64,000 nucleotides of DNA from positions 1,178,001 through 1,242,000 of the forward strand of contig NZ_FNSM01000001.1 of the NCBI RefSeq assembly GCF_900105415.1. The letters are read 5' to 3'. The number at the start of each line of letters is the position of its first letter. The stretch's first letter is position 1. Shown in pieces: positions 26,715 through 34,940 of this stretch. The translations under genes and the position numbers were made by a program. The notes under the pieces are model-generated. The model saw nothing but the letters and a program-made list of their open reading frames with translations, was not told where the DNA came from and did no database searches. This DNA is from Streptomyces sp. TLI_105 (GTDB taxonomy: Bacteria > Actinomycetota > Actinomycetes > Streptomycetales > Streptomycetaceae).

Positions 26715-27571
26715 TTGAGCCCCGAGGTGGCCATGCCGTCGATCAGGTACCGCTGGAAGGCGAGGAAGAACGCGATCACCGGGAGCAGCGCCACGAGCGA
26801 CATCGCGATCATGCCTCCGTAGTTGGCGACGCCGTCCTGGTCGACGAACATCTTCAGGCCCAGCGAGACCGTGTACTTCTCGGGGTCGTTGAGGTAGATC
26901 AGCGGCCCCAGGAAGTCGTTCCAGGCGTTGATGAACGTGAAGATCGCGCTGGTGATGAGCGCCGGCCGGCACAGCGGCAGCACGATCGACCAGTACGTCC
27001 GCAGGTGCCCGCAGCCGTCGAGGCGCGCCGCCTCGTCGAGTTCCCTCGGCAGTCCGCGCATGAACTGGAGCATCAGGAAGACGAAGAAGGCGTCGGTGGC
27101 CAGGTACTTGCCGAGCAGCAACGGCGTGTAGGTGTTGACGAGTTCGAGCTTCTGGAAGAGGACGTACTGCGGGATGAGCAGCACGTGGTACGGCAGCAGC
27201 AGCGTGCCGATCATCAGGGTGAACAGGAGCCCCCGGCCGGCGAAGCCGATCTTCGCGAAGGCGTACGCGGCGAGCGAGCTGGAGATCAGTACGCCGATCA
27301 CCGAACCGACGGCCAGGAAGAGGGAGTTGCCGAAGAAGGTGGAGAGGGGGATGTCGGCGATGCCGTCGGCGAGGCGCCGGTAGTTGTCGGTGACGGGGTC
27401 GGTGGGGAGGAGGTTCAGGCTGCCGACGATCTCGTCGTTGGGTTTGAGGGAGCCGCCGATCACCCACACCACGGGGTAGAGGATGACGGCGAGGACGGCC
27501 AGGGCACCGAGGTGCCAGGCGAGCGGGCCGAGCGTGCGCGACCTTCCGCCGGTACGCGTGACGGGGCTCAT
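26711..27571 (-). CDS. Carbohydrate ABC transporter permease, MalG-like
   Basis: 286 aa, six membrane helices. The EAA loop ELDEAARLDGCGHLRTYWSI is clear, and the protein ends with the typical YLIDGMATSGLK tail. Start and stop both overlap neighbours by ATGA, so it is translationally coupled to the other permease and to the YesL-like gene. With the binding protein at 28608-29891 it forms an importer resembling YesOPQ-type systems for rhamnogalacturonan fragments; the substrate is inferred. No ATPase gene is present. Confidence 0.92.
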   Translation of the reverse strand: MSPVTRTGGRSRTLGPLAWHLGALAVLAVILYPVVWVIGGSLKPNDEIVGSLNLLPTDPVTDNYRRLADGIADIPLSTFFGNSLFLAVGSVIGVLISSSLAAYAFAKIGFAGRGLLFTLMIGTLLLPYHVLLIPQYVLFQKLELVNTYTPLLLGKYLATDAFFVFLMLQFMRGLPRELDEAARLDGCGHLRTYWSIVLPLCRPALITSAIFTFINAWNDFLGPLIYLNDPEKYTVSLGLKMFVDQDGVANYGGMIAMSLVALLPVIAFFLAFQRYLIDGMATSGLK

Positions 27572-28608
27572 CGGCCCGCCTCCTCGTAGTGCACCCAGCG
27601 CCGCTGGGACCAGAACAGGACCGCCGTGACGAGGCCGACGGCGAGCAGCAGCATCCAGGCCATCGCCGAGGCCAGGCCCATCCGGCTGTTCTCGAAGCCC
27701 TGGATGTAGAGGTAGCAGGTGTAGACGAGGGTGCCGTCGGCCGGTCCGCAGGCGTTGCCCTGGCTGCCGATGATGTAGGCGGAGCCGAAGATCTGGAAGG
27801 AGTGGATGGTCTCCAGGAGCACGTTGAAGAAGAGGACGGGCGAGATCATCGGCAGGGTGATGTGCCAGAACCTCCGCCAGGGGCTCGCCCCGTCGACCTG
27901 CGCCGCCTCGTACAGTTCGCGCGGCACCTGTTTGAGTCCGGCGAGGAAGATGACCATGGGGGCGCCGAACTGCCAGACGGTGAGGGCGACCAGGGCGTAG
28001 ATGATGCGGTCGGGGTCGCCGATCCAGCCGCCGGCCGTCATCCCGAGGAGCTGCTGTGCGCGGTCGACGGCGGCGCCGTCGGAGAAGAGCGCGCGCCAGA
28101 CGACGGCGATCGAGACGCTGGCCCCGATGAGCGAGGGCGCGTAGAACGCGGCCCGGTAGAAGCCCTGTCCGCGCCGACTCTGGTGGAGCAGCAGGGCGAC
28201 GCCGAGCGCGGCGGCGAGTTTCAGCGGGGTGCCGATCACCACGTACCGGCCGGTGACCTCGACCGAGGTGCGCCAGCGGGGGTCGGCGAACATCTCGGTG
28301 AAGTTGTCGAGGCCGATCCACTTCGGGGCGTCGAAGAGGTTGTAGTCGGTGAAGGCGAAGTAGAGCGAGGCGACCACGGGTCCCGCGGTGAGCAGGAGGA
28401 AGCCCGCGATCCAGGGGGACATGAAGAGGTAGCCGGCGAGGTTCTCGCGGCGGGCCCCGTCGGGACGGGAGGAGGCGCGCGAGGGCCTGCCGGTGCGGGA
28501 GGAACCGCGCGGGCGCTCGTCTTCCGGCCGGGAGTCCGCCGCTGCGGTCTTCCCGTCGGGCCGGCCGGGCGGAGCGGGGCGGGGTGCGGAGGTCACGGCG
28601 GCGTCCAT
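27568..28608 (-). CDS. Carbohydrate ABC transporter permease, MalF-like
   Basis: 346 aa. An unusually long, charged, disordered cytoplasmic N-terminus of about 55 residues (rich in Pro, Arg, Ser, Asp) precedes the first helix at NLAGYLFMSPWIAGFLLLTA. The EAA loop is ELYEAAQVDGASPWRRFWHI. The start overlaps the stop of the binding-protein gene (TGATG) and its stop overlaps the next permease (ATGA). It is the central pore subunit of the second pectin-fragment importer. Confidence 0.92.
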   Translation of the reverse strand: MDAAVTSAPRPAPPGRPDGKTAAADSRPEDERPRGSSRTGRPSRASSRPDGARRENLAGYLFMSPWIAGFLLLTAGPVVASLYFAFTDYNLFDAPKWIGLDNFTEMFADPRWRTSVEVTGRYVVIGTPLKLAAALGVALLLHQSRRGQGFYRAAFYAPSLIGASVSIAVVWRALFSDGAAVDRAQQLLGMTAGGWIGDPDRIIYALVALTVWQFGAPMVIFLAGLKQVPRELYEAAQVDGASPWRRFWHITLPMISPVLFFNVLLETIHSFQIFGSAYIIGSQGNACGPADGTLVYTCYLYIQGFENSRMGLASAMAWMLLLAVGLVTAVLFWSQRRWVHYEEAGR

Positions 28609-29891
28609 CAGGAGGAGAGCGCCGTCTTCGCCTCGGTGAAGTACTGCTTCACCGCGTCCGCGACGGTCCGGGTGCCCAGGGACATCTCCTCGGAGAGGCG
28701 CAGGAAGGCGGCCTCGCAGACGTCGGCGCCGGCCGGGTGGGGGGTGATCGGCTCCAGGACGCGGGACTCGACGAGCTGCTTCTCGTACGCGGCGATCTGC
28801 TTGCCGACCTCGTCGGTGGGCACGTACGCCCGGTACTGGGCCTCGGTGGCCGGGACGCCCCGGTCGTAGCCCATGGTCTTCCCGACTTCGGGGTCGTGGA
28901 CCATGAAGTCGATGAACCGGGCGACTTCCTCGGGGTGCTCGGTGCGCTTCGAGCCGCTGAGCATGAGGGAGCCGAGGTACTGGCCGGTCCTGTGGCCGTC
29001 CGTGGTGGGGATGGGTGCGAGGCCGTACCGGCTCTTGCCCTCGGCGGTGTAGCGGACGGCGAAGTTGTCCCAGGTGAACTCGGCGCCCGCGAGTTCGGCG
29101 GTGACCGCGGACTTGGGCTTGGCCTGGATGGTCTTCTTCGGGTCGGCGTAGACGCCGGACTTCACGCGCTGGAACGCCTTGGTCCACCAGTCCGTGAGGT
29201 CCGCCTCGGTGAAGCCGAGTCCGGAGGTGGTGAAGAAGGCCTTGCCGTGCTGGCGCAGGTAGAGGTCGTACAGGTACATGATCCCGTACGGGCCCGCGTC
29301 GCCGGCCCGGCCCTGGCTGTCGTGGATCCTGGCGAGGGCCTCGTGGTACTCGTCCCAGGTCCAGCCGGGCTTCGGGGCGACGCCGGCCCCGGTGAAGACG
29401 GCCTGGTCGACGACGAGGGCCATCGAGTTGCTGCCGACGGGTACGCCGAGCAGCTTGCCGTCGACCTCGCCGAACTTCTCCAGGCCGGCCCGGAACCCTT
29501 CGAGGCGGAGGTGTCCCGCCTCGGCCTGCTCGCGCAGGTCGAGGAGGACGTTCTTCGCGTCGTACTTGCGCAGGAAGCCGATGGCGTTCTGGAAGACGTC
29601 CGGTGCGTTGCCGCCCGAGGCCTGGGTGTTGAACTTCTTCCAGAAGTCGGCGTAGGGCTGGAAGTCGGTCTTGATCCTGATCTTCGGGTGCTTCTTCTCG
29701 AAGAGCGCGATCGACTGGTTGATCCGCTTGGCCCGGTCGTCGGAGCCCCACCATGCGTACCGGAGGGTGACGGTGCCGTCCCCGGTTCCGGAGCCGGTGC
29801 CGCACCCCGCCGCGGTCAGGCCGAGGGCCGCGATCGAGCCGCCCGCGAGCTTGAGCAGACCTCGACGGTCAACAGTGCCTTGAGTACGCAC
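28608..29891 (-). CDS. Sugar-binding lipoprotein of the rhamnogalacturonan-island importer
   Basis: 427 aa. GTG at 29891 is preferred because GGAGGA lies six bases upstream; the ATG at 29912 has none and contains that ribosome-binding site. The N-terminus combines a twin-arginine motif (RRGLLKLAGG) with a lipobox (LTAAGC), implying a Tat-exported lipoprotein. The mature part starts VTLRYAWWGSDDRAKRINQS, typical of family-1 binding proteins. It is first in a four-gene coupled unit with two permeases and the YesL-like protein. Two LacI-type palindromes lie just upstream. Confidence 0.92.
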   Translation of the reverse strand: MRTQGTVDRRGLLKLAGGSIAALGLTAAGCGTGSGTGDGTVTLRYAWWGSDDRAKRINQSIALFEKKHPKIRIKTDFQPYADFWKKFNTQASGGNAPDVFQNAIGFLRKYDAKNVLLDLREQAEAGHLRLEGFRAGLEKFGEVDGKLLGVPVGSNSMALVVDQAVFTGAGVAPKPGWTWDEYHEALARIHDSQGRAGDAGPYGIMYLYDLYLRQHGKAFFTTSGLGFTEADLTDWWTKAFQRVKSGVYADPKKTIQAKPKSAVTAELAGAEFTWDNFAVRYTAEGKSRYGLAPIPTTDGHRTGQYLGSLMLSGSKRTEHPEEVARFIDFMVHDPEVGKTMGYDRGVPATEAQYRAYVPTDEVGKQIAAYEKQLVESRVLEPITPHPAGADVCEAAFLRLSEEMSLGTRTVADAVKQYFTEAKTALSS

Positions 29892-29927
29892 AGTTCGTCC
29901 TCCGCGCGTCATTAGAACGTTTCAGGA

Positions 29928-29935
29928 AAGCGCTT
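29928..29935. promoter_or_regulatory. LacI-type operator core (proximal)
   Basis: Palindrome AAGCGCTT in GGAAAGCGCTTGC, 37 bases upstream of the binding-protein start. It has the central CG typical of LacI-family operators and shares its core with the perfect site at 29991-30004, whose centre is 66 bases away. Confidence 0.6.
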
Positions 29936-29990
29936 GCTGGGACAAAGTAGGGTCGCTCGCCAGTCGCGTCAACGCTTCGGACAGGATCTT

Positions 29991-30004
29991 TCGAAGCGCT
30001 TCGA
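29991..30004. promoter_or_regulatory. LacI-type operator (perfect 14-bp palindrome)
   Basis: TCGAAGCGCTTCGA, perfectly symmetric around the central CG, in the 160-base gap between the arabinofuranosidase stop and the binding-protein start. Its sequence differs from the CebR box, so a different LacI-family protein is expected. The LacI regulator at 15875-16909 has a one-mismatch version upstream of itself and is a candidate. Confidence 0.7.
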
Positions 30005-30051
30005 GCAGCGCTACGGGGAGACTGCTCTGAAAGGATTCAACAGAGGGCCCG

Positions 30052-31566
30052 TCAGGCCAGCCTGATGACGTTCCAGGACATCGGCTCCAGGACCGCCCGC
30101 AGCACCCCGTCCGCGAGGCGCGCGCCCTCCACCGCGTGCGGCACGACCCGCTCCGGCTCGTCGAGCGTGTTGCGGGCGTCCGGGTCCGCGTCGGCGAGCG
30201 CGCTGTGCTCCACGACCCGGTGCAGGTCGAGACCGCGCAGCGCGACCTCCAGCGAAAGCGGCGCGTTCCGGCCGCGGTTGACCGCGAAGACCGTCACTCC
30301 GCCGTCCTCGCCGCGCACGGCCGTGGCGTGCAGCAGCGGGACGTCCCCGAACCGTTCCGTCGGATACGTCGGCGAGGCCACGCGCACGTCGAGGACGGTC
30401 CCCCGGCCGTACCGGGAGGCCTGGGCGAAGGGGAAGAAGGTGGTCTGGCGCCAGGCGGGGCCGCCGGGCTCGGTCATGATGGGGGCGATCACGTTGACCA
30501 GTTGGGCGAGGCAGGCCACCGCGACCCGGTCGGCGTGGCGCAGCAGCGCGATCAGGAGCGTGCCCACCACGACGGCGTCGGTGACGGTGTAGACGTCCTC
30601 CAGGAGGCGCGGGGCCTCCTGCCAGTCCTCCACCGGCTGCGGATCGGGCCGGCGCTGGTACCAGACGTTCCACTCGTCGAAGGAGAGGGTGAGCCTCTTC
30701 GGGGACTTCAACCGGGCGCCGACGTGGTCGCAGGTGGCGACGACCTCCTCGATGAAGGCCTCCATGTCGACGGCGGAGGCGAGGAAGGAGTCGCGGTCGC
30801 CGTCGGTCTCCTCGTAGTAGGCGTGCAGCGAGACGTGGTCGACGACCTCGTACGTCTCCGCCAGGACGGTGGCCTCCCAGGCGGCGAAGGTCGTCAGGCC
30901 GCGCGCCGAGCTTCCGCAGGCGACGAGTTCGAGCCCGGGGTCGATCTGCCGCAGCGCCCGGGCGGTCTGGGCGGCGAGCCGGCCGTACTCCTCGGCGGTC
31001 TTCTGGCCGGTCTGCCAGGTGCCGTCCATCTCGTTGCCGAGGCACCACAGGCGGATGCCGAAGGGGTCCTTGTCGCCGTGGGCGATGCGGCGTTCGGAGA
31101 GCTCGGTGCCGCCGGGGTGGTTGGCGTACTCGACGAGGTCCATGGCCTCGGTGATGCCCCGGGTGCCGAGGTTGAGCGCCATCATCGGCTCGGCGCCCGG
31201 GCCGACCTTCCGGAGGAAGGCCATGAACTCGCTCAGGCCGAAGCGGTTGGTCTCGGTGGACCGCCAGGCGGCGTCGAGCCGGCGCGGCCGCCGCTCGACC
31301 GGGCCGACGCCGTCCTCCCAGCGGTATCCGGAGACGAAGTTGCCGCCGGGGTAGCGGAGGGCGGTGACGCCCAGCTCGCGGACGAGCTCCAGGACGTCGG
31401 TGCGCAGCCCGTCCTCGTCGGCGGCGGGATGGCCGGGCTCGTGGATGCCGGTGTAGACGCAGCGTCCGAGGTGCTCGACGAAGGAGCCGAAGAGCCGGGG
31501 GTCGACGGGGCCGACGGTGAAGTCGGGGTCGAGGGTGAAGCGGGCGGCGGGCTCGGGAAGTGACAT
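30052..31566 (-). CDS. abfA: GH51 alpha-L-arabinofuranosidase
   Basis: 504 aa, no signal peptide, therefore cytoplasmic. It matches GH51 along its length: FGSFVEHLGRCVYTGI near the N-terminus, RYPGGNFVSGYRWEDG, the acid/base Glu179 in CLGNEMDGTW, a HAYYE segment, the nucleophile Glu298 in SFDEWNVWY, and a C-terminal beta-sandwich. It removes terminal arabinose from arabinan or arabinogalactan side chains after uptake. A GAGAGGGA precedes the start. It lies upstream of the importer operon on the same strand, with its own candidate control region at 31576-31627. Confidence 0.93.
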   Translation of the reverse strand: MSLPEPAARFTLDPDFTVGPVDPRLFGSFVEHLGRCVYTGIHEPGHPAADEDGLRTDVLELVRELGVTALRYPGGNFVSGYRWEDGVGPVERRPRRLDAAWRSTETNRFGLSEFMAFLRKVGPGAEPMMALNLGTRGITEAMDLVEYANHPGGTELSERRIAHGDKDPFGIRLWCLGNEMDGTWQTGQKTAEEYGRLAAQTARALRQIDPGLELVACGSSARGLTTFAAWEATVLAETYEVVDHVSLHAYYEETDGDRDSFLASAVDMEAFIEEVVATCDHVGARLKSPKRLTLSFDEWNVWYQRRPDPQPVEDWQEAPRLLEDVYTVTDAVVVGTLLIALLRHADRVAVACLAQLVNVIAPIMTEPGGPAWRQTTFFPFAQASRYGRGTVLDVRVASPTYPTERFGDVPLLHATAVRGEDGGVTVFAVNRGRNAPLSLEVALRGLDLHRVVEHSALADADPDARNTLDEPERVVPHAVEGARLADGVLRAVLEPMSWNVIRLA

Positions 31567-31575
31567 GCGAATCCC

Positions 31576-31627
31576 TCTCGTTCGAGACGTTCGAAATATC
31601 GACCAGCGGCCGTATGTCCGAACGAGA
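31576..31627. promoter_or_regulatory. Candidate control region of the arabinofuranosidase gene
   Basis: A 9-bp inverted repeat, TCTCGTTCG (31576-31584) and CGAACGAGA (31619-31627), flanks a segment with the tandem CGTTCGA / CGTTCGAA and the AT-rich AAATATC. It lies just upstream of the start at 31566. These look like regulator binding sites, but no family can be named. Confidence 0.4.
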
Positions 31628-31682
31628 AGGTAGGAGCGGAGCCTTCGGCCGTCAATGGATCACCGGCCCCCGGACGTCCGAA

Positions 31683-31716
31683 GGCCGGGCGGGCCCCTCT
31701 CGGGGACCGCCCGGCC
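31683..31716 (-). terminator. Terminator of the GH48 gene
   Basis: A 10-bp perfect stem (GGCCGGGCGG at 31683-31692 with CCGCCCGGCC at 31707-31716) encloses a smaller nested CCC/GGG stem. It begins 37 bases after the GH48 stop. Confidence 0.75.
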
Positions 31717-31753
31717 TCGTCGTACGCGGAGCCCGCTCTCGCGGGGCGGGCTG

Positions 31754-34666
31754 TTATTCGAGCAGCTCCGCGTACGAGCCCATGGCCAGGGCGATGTCCG
31801 CCTGGGCCCAGAACCGGTGGTAGGTGAAGACGGGGGCGGCGCCGCCCGCCAGGTAGGCCTCGACCTTCGGCCAGGCCGGGTCGTTCTTGTAGAAGGAGCG
31901 GATCGAGGCGAAGGTGGAGGAGGAGTTCACCGCGTCGCCGTTCGGCATGGTGCCGGTCCAGCCGCTCGGCACGTACACGGGGTCGTCGAAGCGGTTGTAG
32001 TCGGCGCGGGTCTCCGGGACGGCGATGCCCAGCGCGTCCTGGTGGTGGTTCCACATGCCGTCGAGGAGGGCCTTGGCGACGCGCTTGGCCTCGGCGTGGC
32101 CGGACTTGGCCGCGTAGTAGGTGAGCGTCTTGGCGTAGGCGGCGGCGACGCCGACGTCGTCGGTGTAGTCGGCGACGGTGACGTGCAGTCCGGCGTTGGC
32201 TCCGGGGCTCGTCGCGTTCCAGGTGTCGGGCGCGCCGGACCACTGGAGGGTGGAGGGGACGCGGTAGGTGCCGTCCGGGTTGATCGTGGTCTTCGACAGC
32301 GCCCAGGAGACCCACTTGTCGAGGACGGTCTTCGCCTTGGCGTCACCCGTCTGCTGGTAGTACTCGGCGACCCGCTCCATGGACCAGGCCTGGAAGCCGA
32401 ACCACTGGTTGGACGCGGGGTCGTGGTAGACGGGCTTCTCGTCGTAGTACATGCCGTGGAAGGTGGGGGTGCCGGCCGGCGGGGTGGCGTAGCGGCCCTG
32501 CCAGCTGTTGGTGGCGCCGCCCGCGATGGCGCCCTCGTCCGACTGCAGCCAGCGGTAGAACTCCAGCTGCCGGCCGAGGCTGGTCGCCCAGTCGGCCGCG
32601 CCCGTCGCCGACTTGGGCTTGAGCGGGGCGTAGGAGCTGAGGGCGTAGGCGGCGAGGGGGTTCTGGTAGCCGCTGTGGTTGTGGCTGGAGCCGATGCGCC
32701 AGGACCAGCCGGCCGAGGTGTCGGTGGCACCGCCCCACGCGTAGTACCAGGACAGCAGGTAGTGGGCGCTGTCCTTGCCGGTGCCGGCCGGGCAGGCGGT
32801 CGGCCCGACGCAGTTCCCGACCTTCTTGAAGTACTTGTCGAACATGGCGTAGCGCAGGTAGTCGCCCATCTTGGCGGCCTTGCCGACGGTTCCGGCGACC
32901 TGCGCGCCCTTGCCCTGCTGCTTGGCCCAGAGGTCGGCCCAGTAGGCGGCCTGGACGGCGCGGGCGTCGGCGTCGGGGGCGTCGGTGAACTTCCACTGCT
33001 TGGCGTAGGAGGAGTCTCCGGTGAAGAGGTCCAGGTAGCCGTTCTTCCCGCCGAAGGAGAAGTTGTCGCAGGTGGGGTGGGTGACGGTCTCCCAGACGGA
33101 CTCCTGCGGGCCGCGCTGGAAGGTGTTGATGTACGAGGGGCCGGTCGCCGTCGGTCCGGCGGAGCACTTCCCGGGCTCGTTGCCGTAGCCGTAGACGTTG
33201 TCGACGTCCTGGATCCAGTGCATGCCGTAGATGTCGTCGGTGCCGTAGGCGCTCTTGAGCTCGGCGGCGATCGGGTCGGAGCCCGAGGTCACGCCGGAGT
33301 CGAGCTTCGCCGGGTACTGGGAGGGGAGGTCCCACTCGGGGGCGTACGTCGCCGGCTTGGAGGCGTTGTAGGAGGAGGTGGTGGGCTGGTCGGCGTGGGT
33401 GGGGATCATGAATTTCTCCATGGTCTCCCAGGCGCCGTTGAACTTGGTCCAGTCGCCGGTGATCTTGCCGTACATGGCCTGGAGCCAGATGAGGTAGCTG
33501 TACGCCTCCGAGGTCGTCTCGTGCCCGTGGTCGGGGGCCTCGACGATCAGGGTCTCCACGGAGTGGTACGGGATGCCCTCGGGCGAGAAGTAGCCGTTGG
33601 CCGGGTTCGTGATCTTCCCGTGGAGGTCGAGGAAGCGCGCGTCGTACGTGGAGTTCGCGGCCAGCTGGGCGACGGTGACCTCGGCCTTGGCGTGGCCGGG
33701 GGCGGTCGCGGTGAAGACGGCGGAGCCGGTGCCGGTGGCCGCGGCGGCGACGGTCACCTTCTGGGCGGTGTTCCAGTTCGCCGGGGTGAAGGTGAGGGTG
33801 GCCGGGGTCGCGGTGAGGTTGGTGTTGCCCGAGGTGCGGGCGACGCTCACCGTGACGTTGGCGGTCGGGGCGGTGGAGAGCTTCAGGTCGAAGGTGCCCG
33901 TGGCCCCCTGGCGCACGCCGAGCTGGGTCGGCGAGGCGACGAGCGCGGGGCCGGCCGCGACGGTGATGCCGACGGGCGCCGACTCGGCGGAGGCGCCGAG
34001 GCTGTCGTAGGCCTTGGCGTAGAGGGAGTGGGCGCCGGTGGCGAGGCCGGCGGCGCTGTAGGTGAAGGGCGCGGTGGTGTCGGTGCCGAGGAGGGTGGTG
34101 TCACTGTAGAACTCCACCTTGTTCACGGTGGCGCTGTCGGCCGCGGCGGCGGTGGCGGCGAGCGGCACCGCGTCGCCCTGGGTGTAGACGGCTCCCGGCG
34201 CGGGGCTGGTCAGGACCGCGACCGGGGGCTGGTGGGCGCCGGCGCACGTGGTGCCGTTGACGGCGAAGCCGGTCGGGGCCGTGTTGGTCCCGCTGTAGGT
34301 GAACTGGGCGCCGGTGGTGAGGGCGGCCCCCGCGGCGAGGGTGCCGTTCCAGGACGCGTTGGTCACCGTGACGTTCTTGCCGGACTGCGACCAGACGCCG
34401 CTCCAGCCGTTGGTGAGCTTCTGGTCGCCGGCGTAGGAGTACGTCAGCGTCCAGCCGTTGAGGGGTTCGGCGGCCCGGTTGGTGAGGGTGAGTTCGGCGG
34501 TGAAGCCCGAACCCCAGTCGTTGGTCTTGTAGTCGACGCTGCACTGGACGGCGGCGGCCTGGGCCGTCGTGGTGCCGACGGCCGTGAGGCCGAGGGGGAG
34601 GGAGAGCGCCGCGGCCAGCGCGGTCAGCTGCCGGCGGGGTCGCGTTCTCGGGCGGAGTCGTGCCAT
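31754..34666 (-). CDS. Secreted GH48 cellobiohydrolase with N-terminal CBM2
   Basis: 970 aa. GAGGAGA precedes the ATG. Signal peptide to about residue 38, then a CBM2 cellulose-binding module (39-141; [32 protein letters not shown]), an Ig-like domain (about 148-237; [19 protein letters not shown]), a further beta domain (about 242-333), and the GH48 catalytic domain (340-970). The GH48 signature [18 protein letters not shown] includes the likely acid Glu387. GH48 enzymes are processive and attack reducing ends of crystalline cellulose. A perfect CebR box lies at 34743-34756 upstream. Divergent from the GH5-GH6 pair. Confidence 0.95.
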   Translation of the reverse strand: MARLRPRTRPRRQLTALAAALSLPLGLTAVGTTTAQAAAVQCSVDYKTNDWGSGFTAELTLTNRAAEPLNGWTLTYSYAGDQKLTNGWSGVWSQSGKNVTVTNASWNGTLAAGAALTTGAQFTYSGTNTAPTGFAVNGTTCAGAHQPPVAVLTSPAPGAVYTQGDAVPLAATAAAADSATVNKVEFYSDTTLLGTDTTAPFTYSAAGLATGAHSLYAKAYDSLGASAESAPVGITVAAGPALVASPTQLGVRQGATGTFDLKLSTAPTANVTVSVARTSGNTNLTATPATLTFTPANWNTAQKVTVAAAATGTGSAVFTATAPGHAKAEVTVAQLAANSTYDARFLDLHGKITNPANGYFSPEGIPYHSVETLIVEAPDHGHETTSEAYSYLIWLQAMYGKITGDWTKFNGAWETMEKFMIPTHADQPTTSSYNASKPATYAPEWDLPSQYPAKLDSGVTSGSDPIAAELKSAYGTDDIYGMHWIQDVDNVYGYGNEPGKCSAGPTATGPSYINTFQRGPQESVWETVTHPTCDNFSFGGKNGYLDLFTGDSSYAKQWKFTDAPDADARAVQAAYWADLWAKQQGKGAQVAGTVGKAAKMGDYLRYAMFDKYFKKVGNCVGPTACPAGTGKDSAHYLLSWYYAWGGATDTSAGWSWRIGSSHNHSGYQNPLAAYALSSYAPLKPKSATGAADWATSLGRQLEFYRWLQSDEGAIAGGATNSWQGRYATPPAGTPTFHGMYYDEKPVYHDPASNQWFGFQAWSMERVAEYYQQTGDAKAKTVLDKWVSWALSKTTINPDGTYRVPSTLQWSGAPDTWNATSPGANAGLHVTVADYTDDVGVAAAYAKTLTYYAAKSGHAEAKRVAKALLDGMWNHHQDALGIAVPETRADYNRFDDPVYVPSGWTGTMPNGDAVNSSSTFASIRSFYKNDPAWPKVEAYLAGGAAPVFTYHRFWAQADIALAMGSYAELLE

Positions 34667-34742
34667 CGGGTGGTTCTCCTCGCGGCTCGGGAGGTCGGGG
34701 AAGCGAAGAGCGGGGAGGTGCGACGGTCAAGCTCTGAACCAG

Positions 34743-34756
34743 TGGGAGCGCTCCCA
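34743..34756. promoter_or_regulatory. CebR box upstream of the GH48 gene
   Basis: TGGGAGCGCTCCCA, the exact 14-bp palindrome bound by the cellulose-utilisation repressor CebR in Streptomyces. It lies 76 bases upstream of the GH48 start in the divergent promoter region shared with the GH5 cellulase. Confidence 0.92.
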
Positions 34757-34877
34757 CTGTGCAGTTGGGGCCCAACGCCGTCAAGGTGCGTGAGGAAGTC
34801 GAAGCCAAAAGCCGGGGAATTTACCCAACTCCTCTTTTCCTTGGCGCCTGTTGGCGCTACGGTCTGCCCCGACCCAG

Positions 34878-34891
34878 TGGGAGCGATTCCA
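34878..34891. promoter_or_regulatory. Imperfect CebR box upstream of the GH5 gene
   Basis: TGGGAGCGATTCCA matches the CebR palindrome at 12 of 14 positions. It lies 49 bases upstream of the GH5 start at 34941 and 135 bases from the perfect box, so each divergent cellulase promoter has its own site. Confidence 0.75.
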
Positions 34892-34940
34892 TCCAGTCGG
34901 CACACCGTCAGGGGTGTGCCCTCGCTGCGAGGACTCGCTC

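Noticed and set aside
28608..29912. ATG at 29912 as start of the second binding protein
   Set aside because: It lies upstream of the GGAGGA that serves the GTG at 29891 and has no ribosome-binding site of its own.
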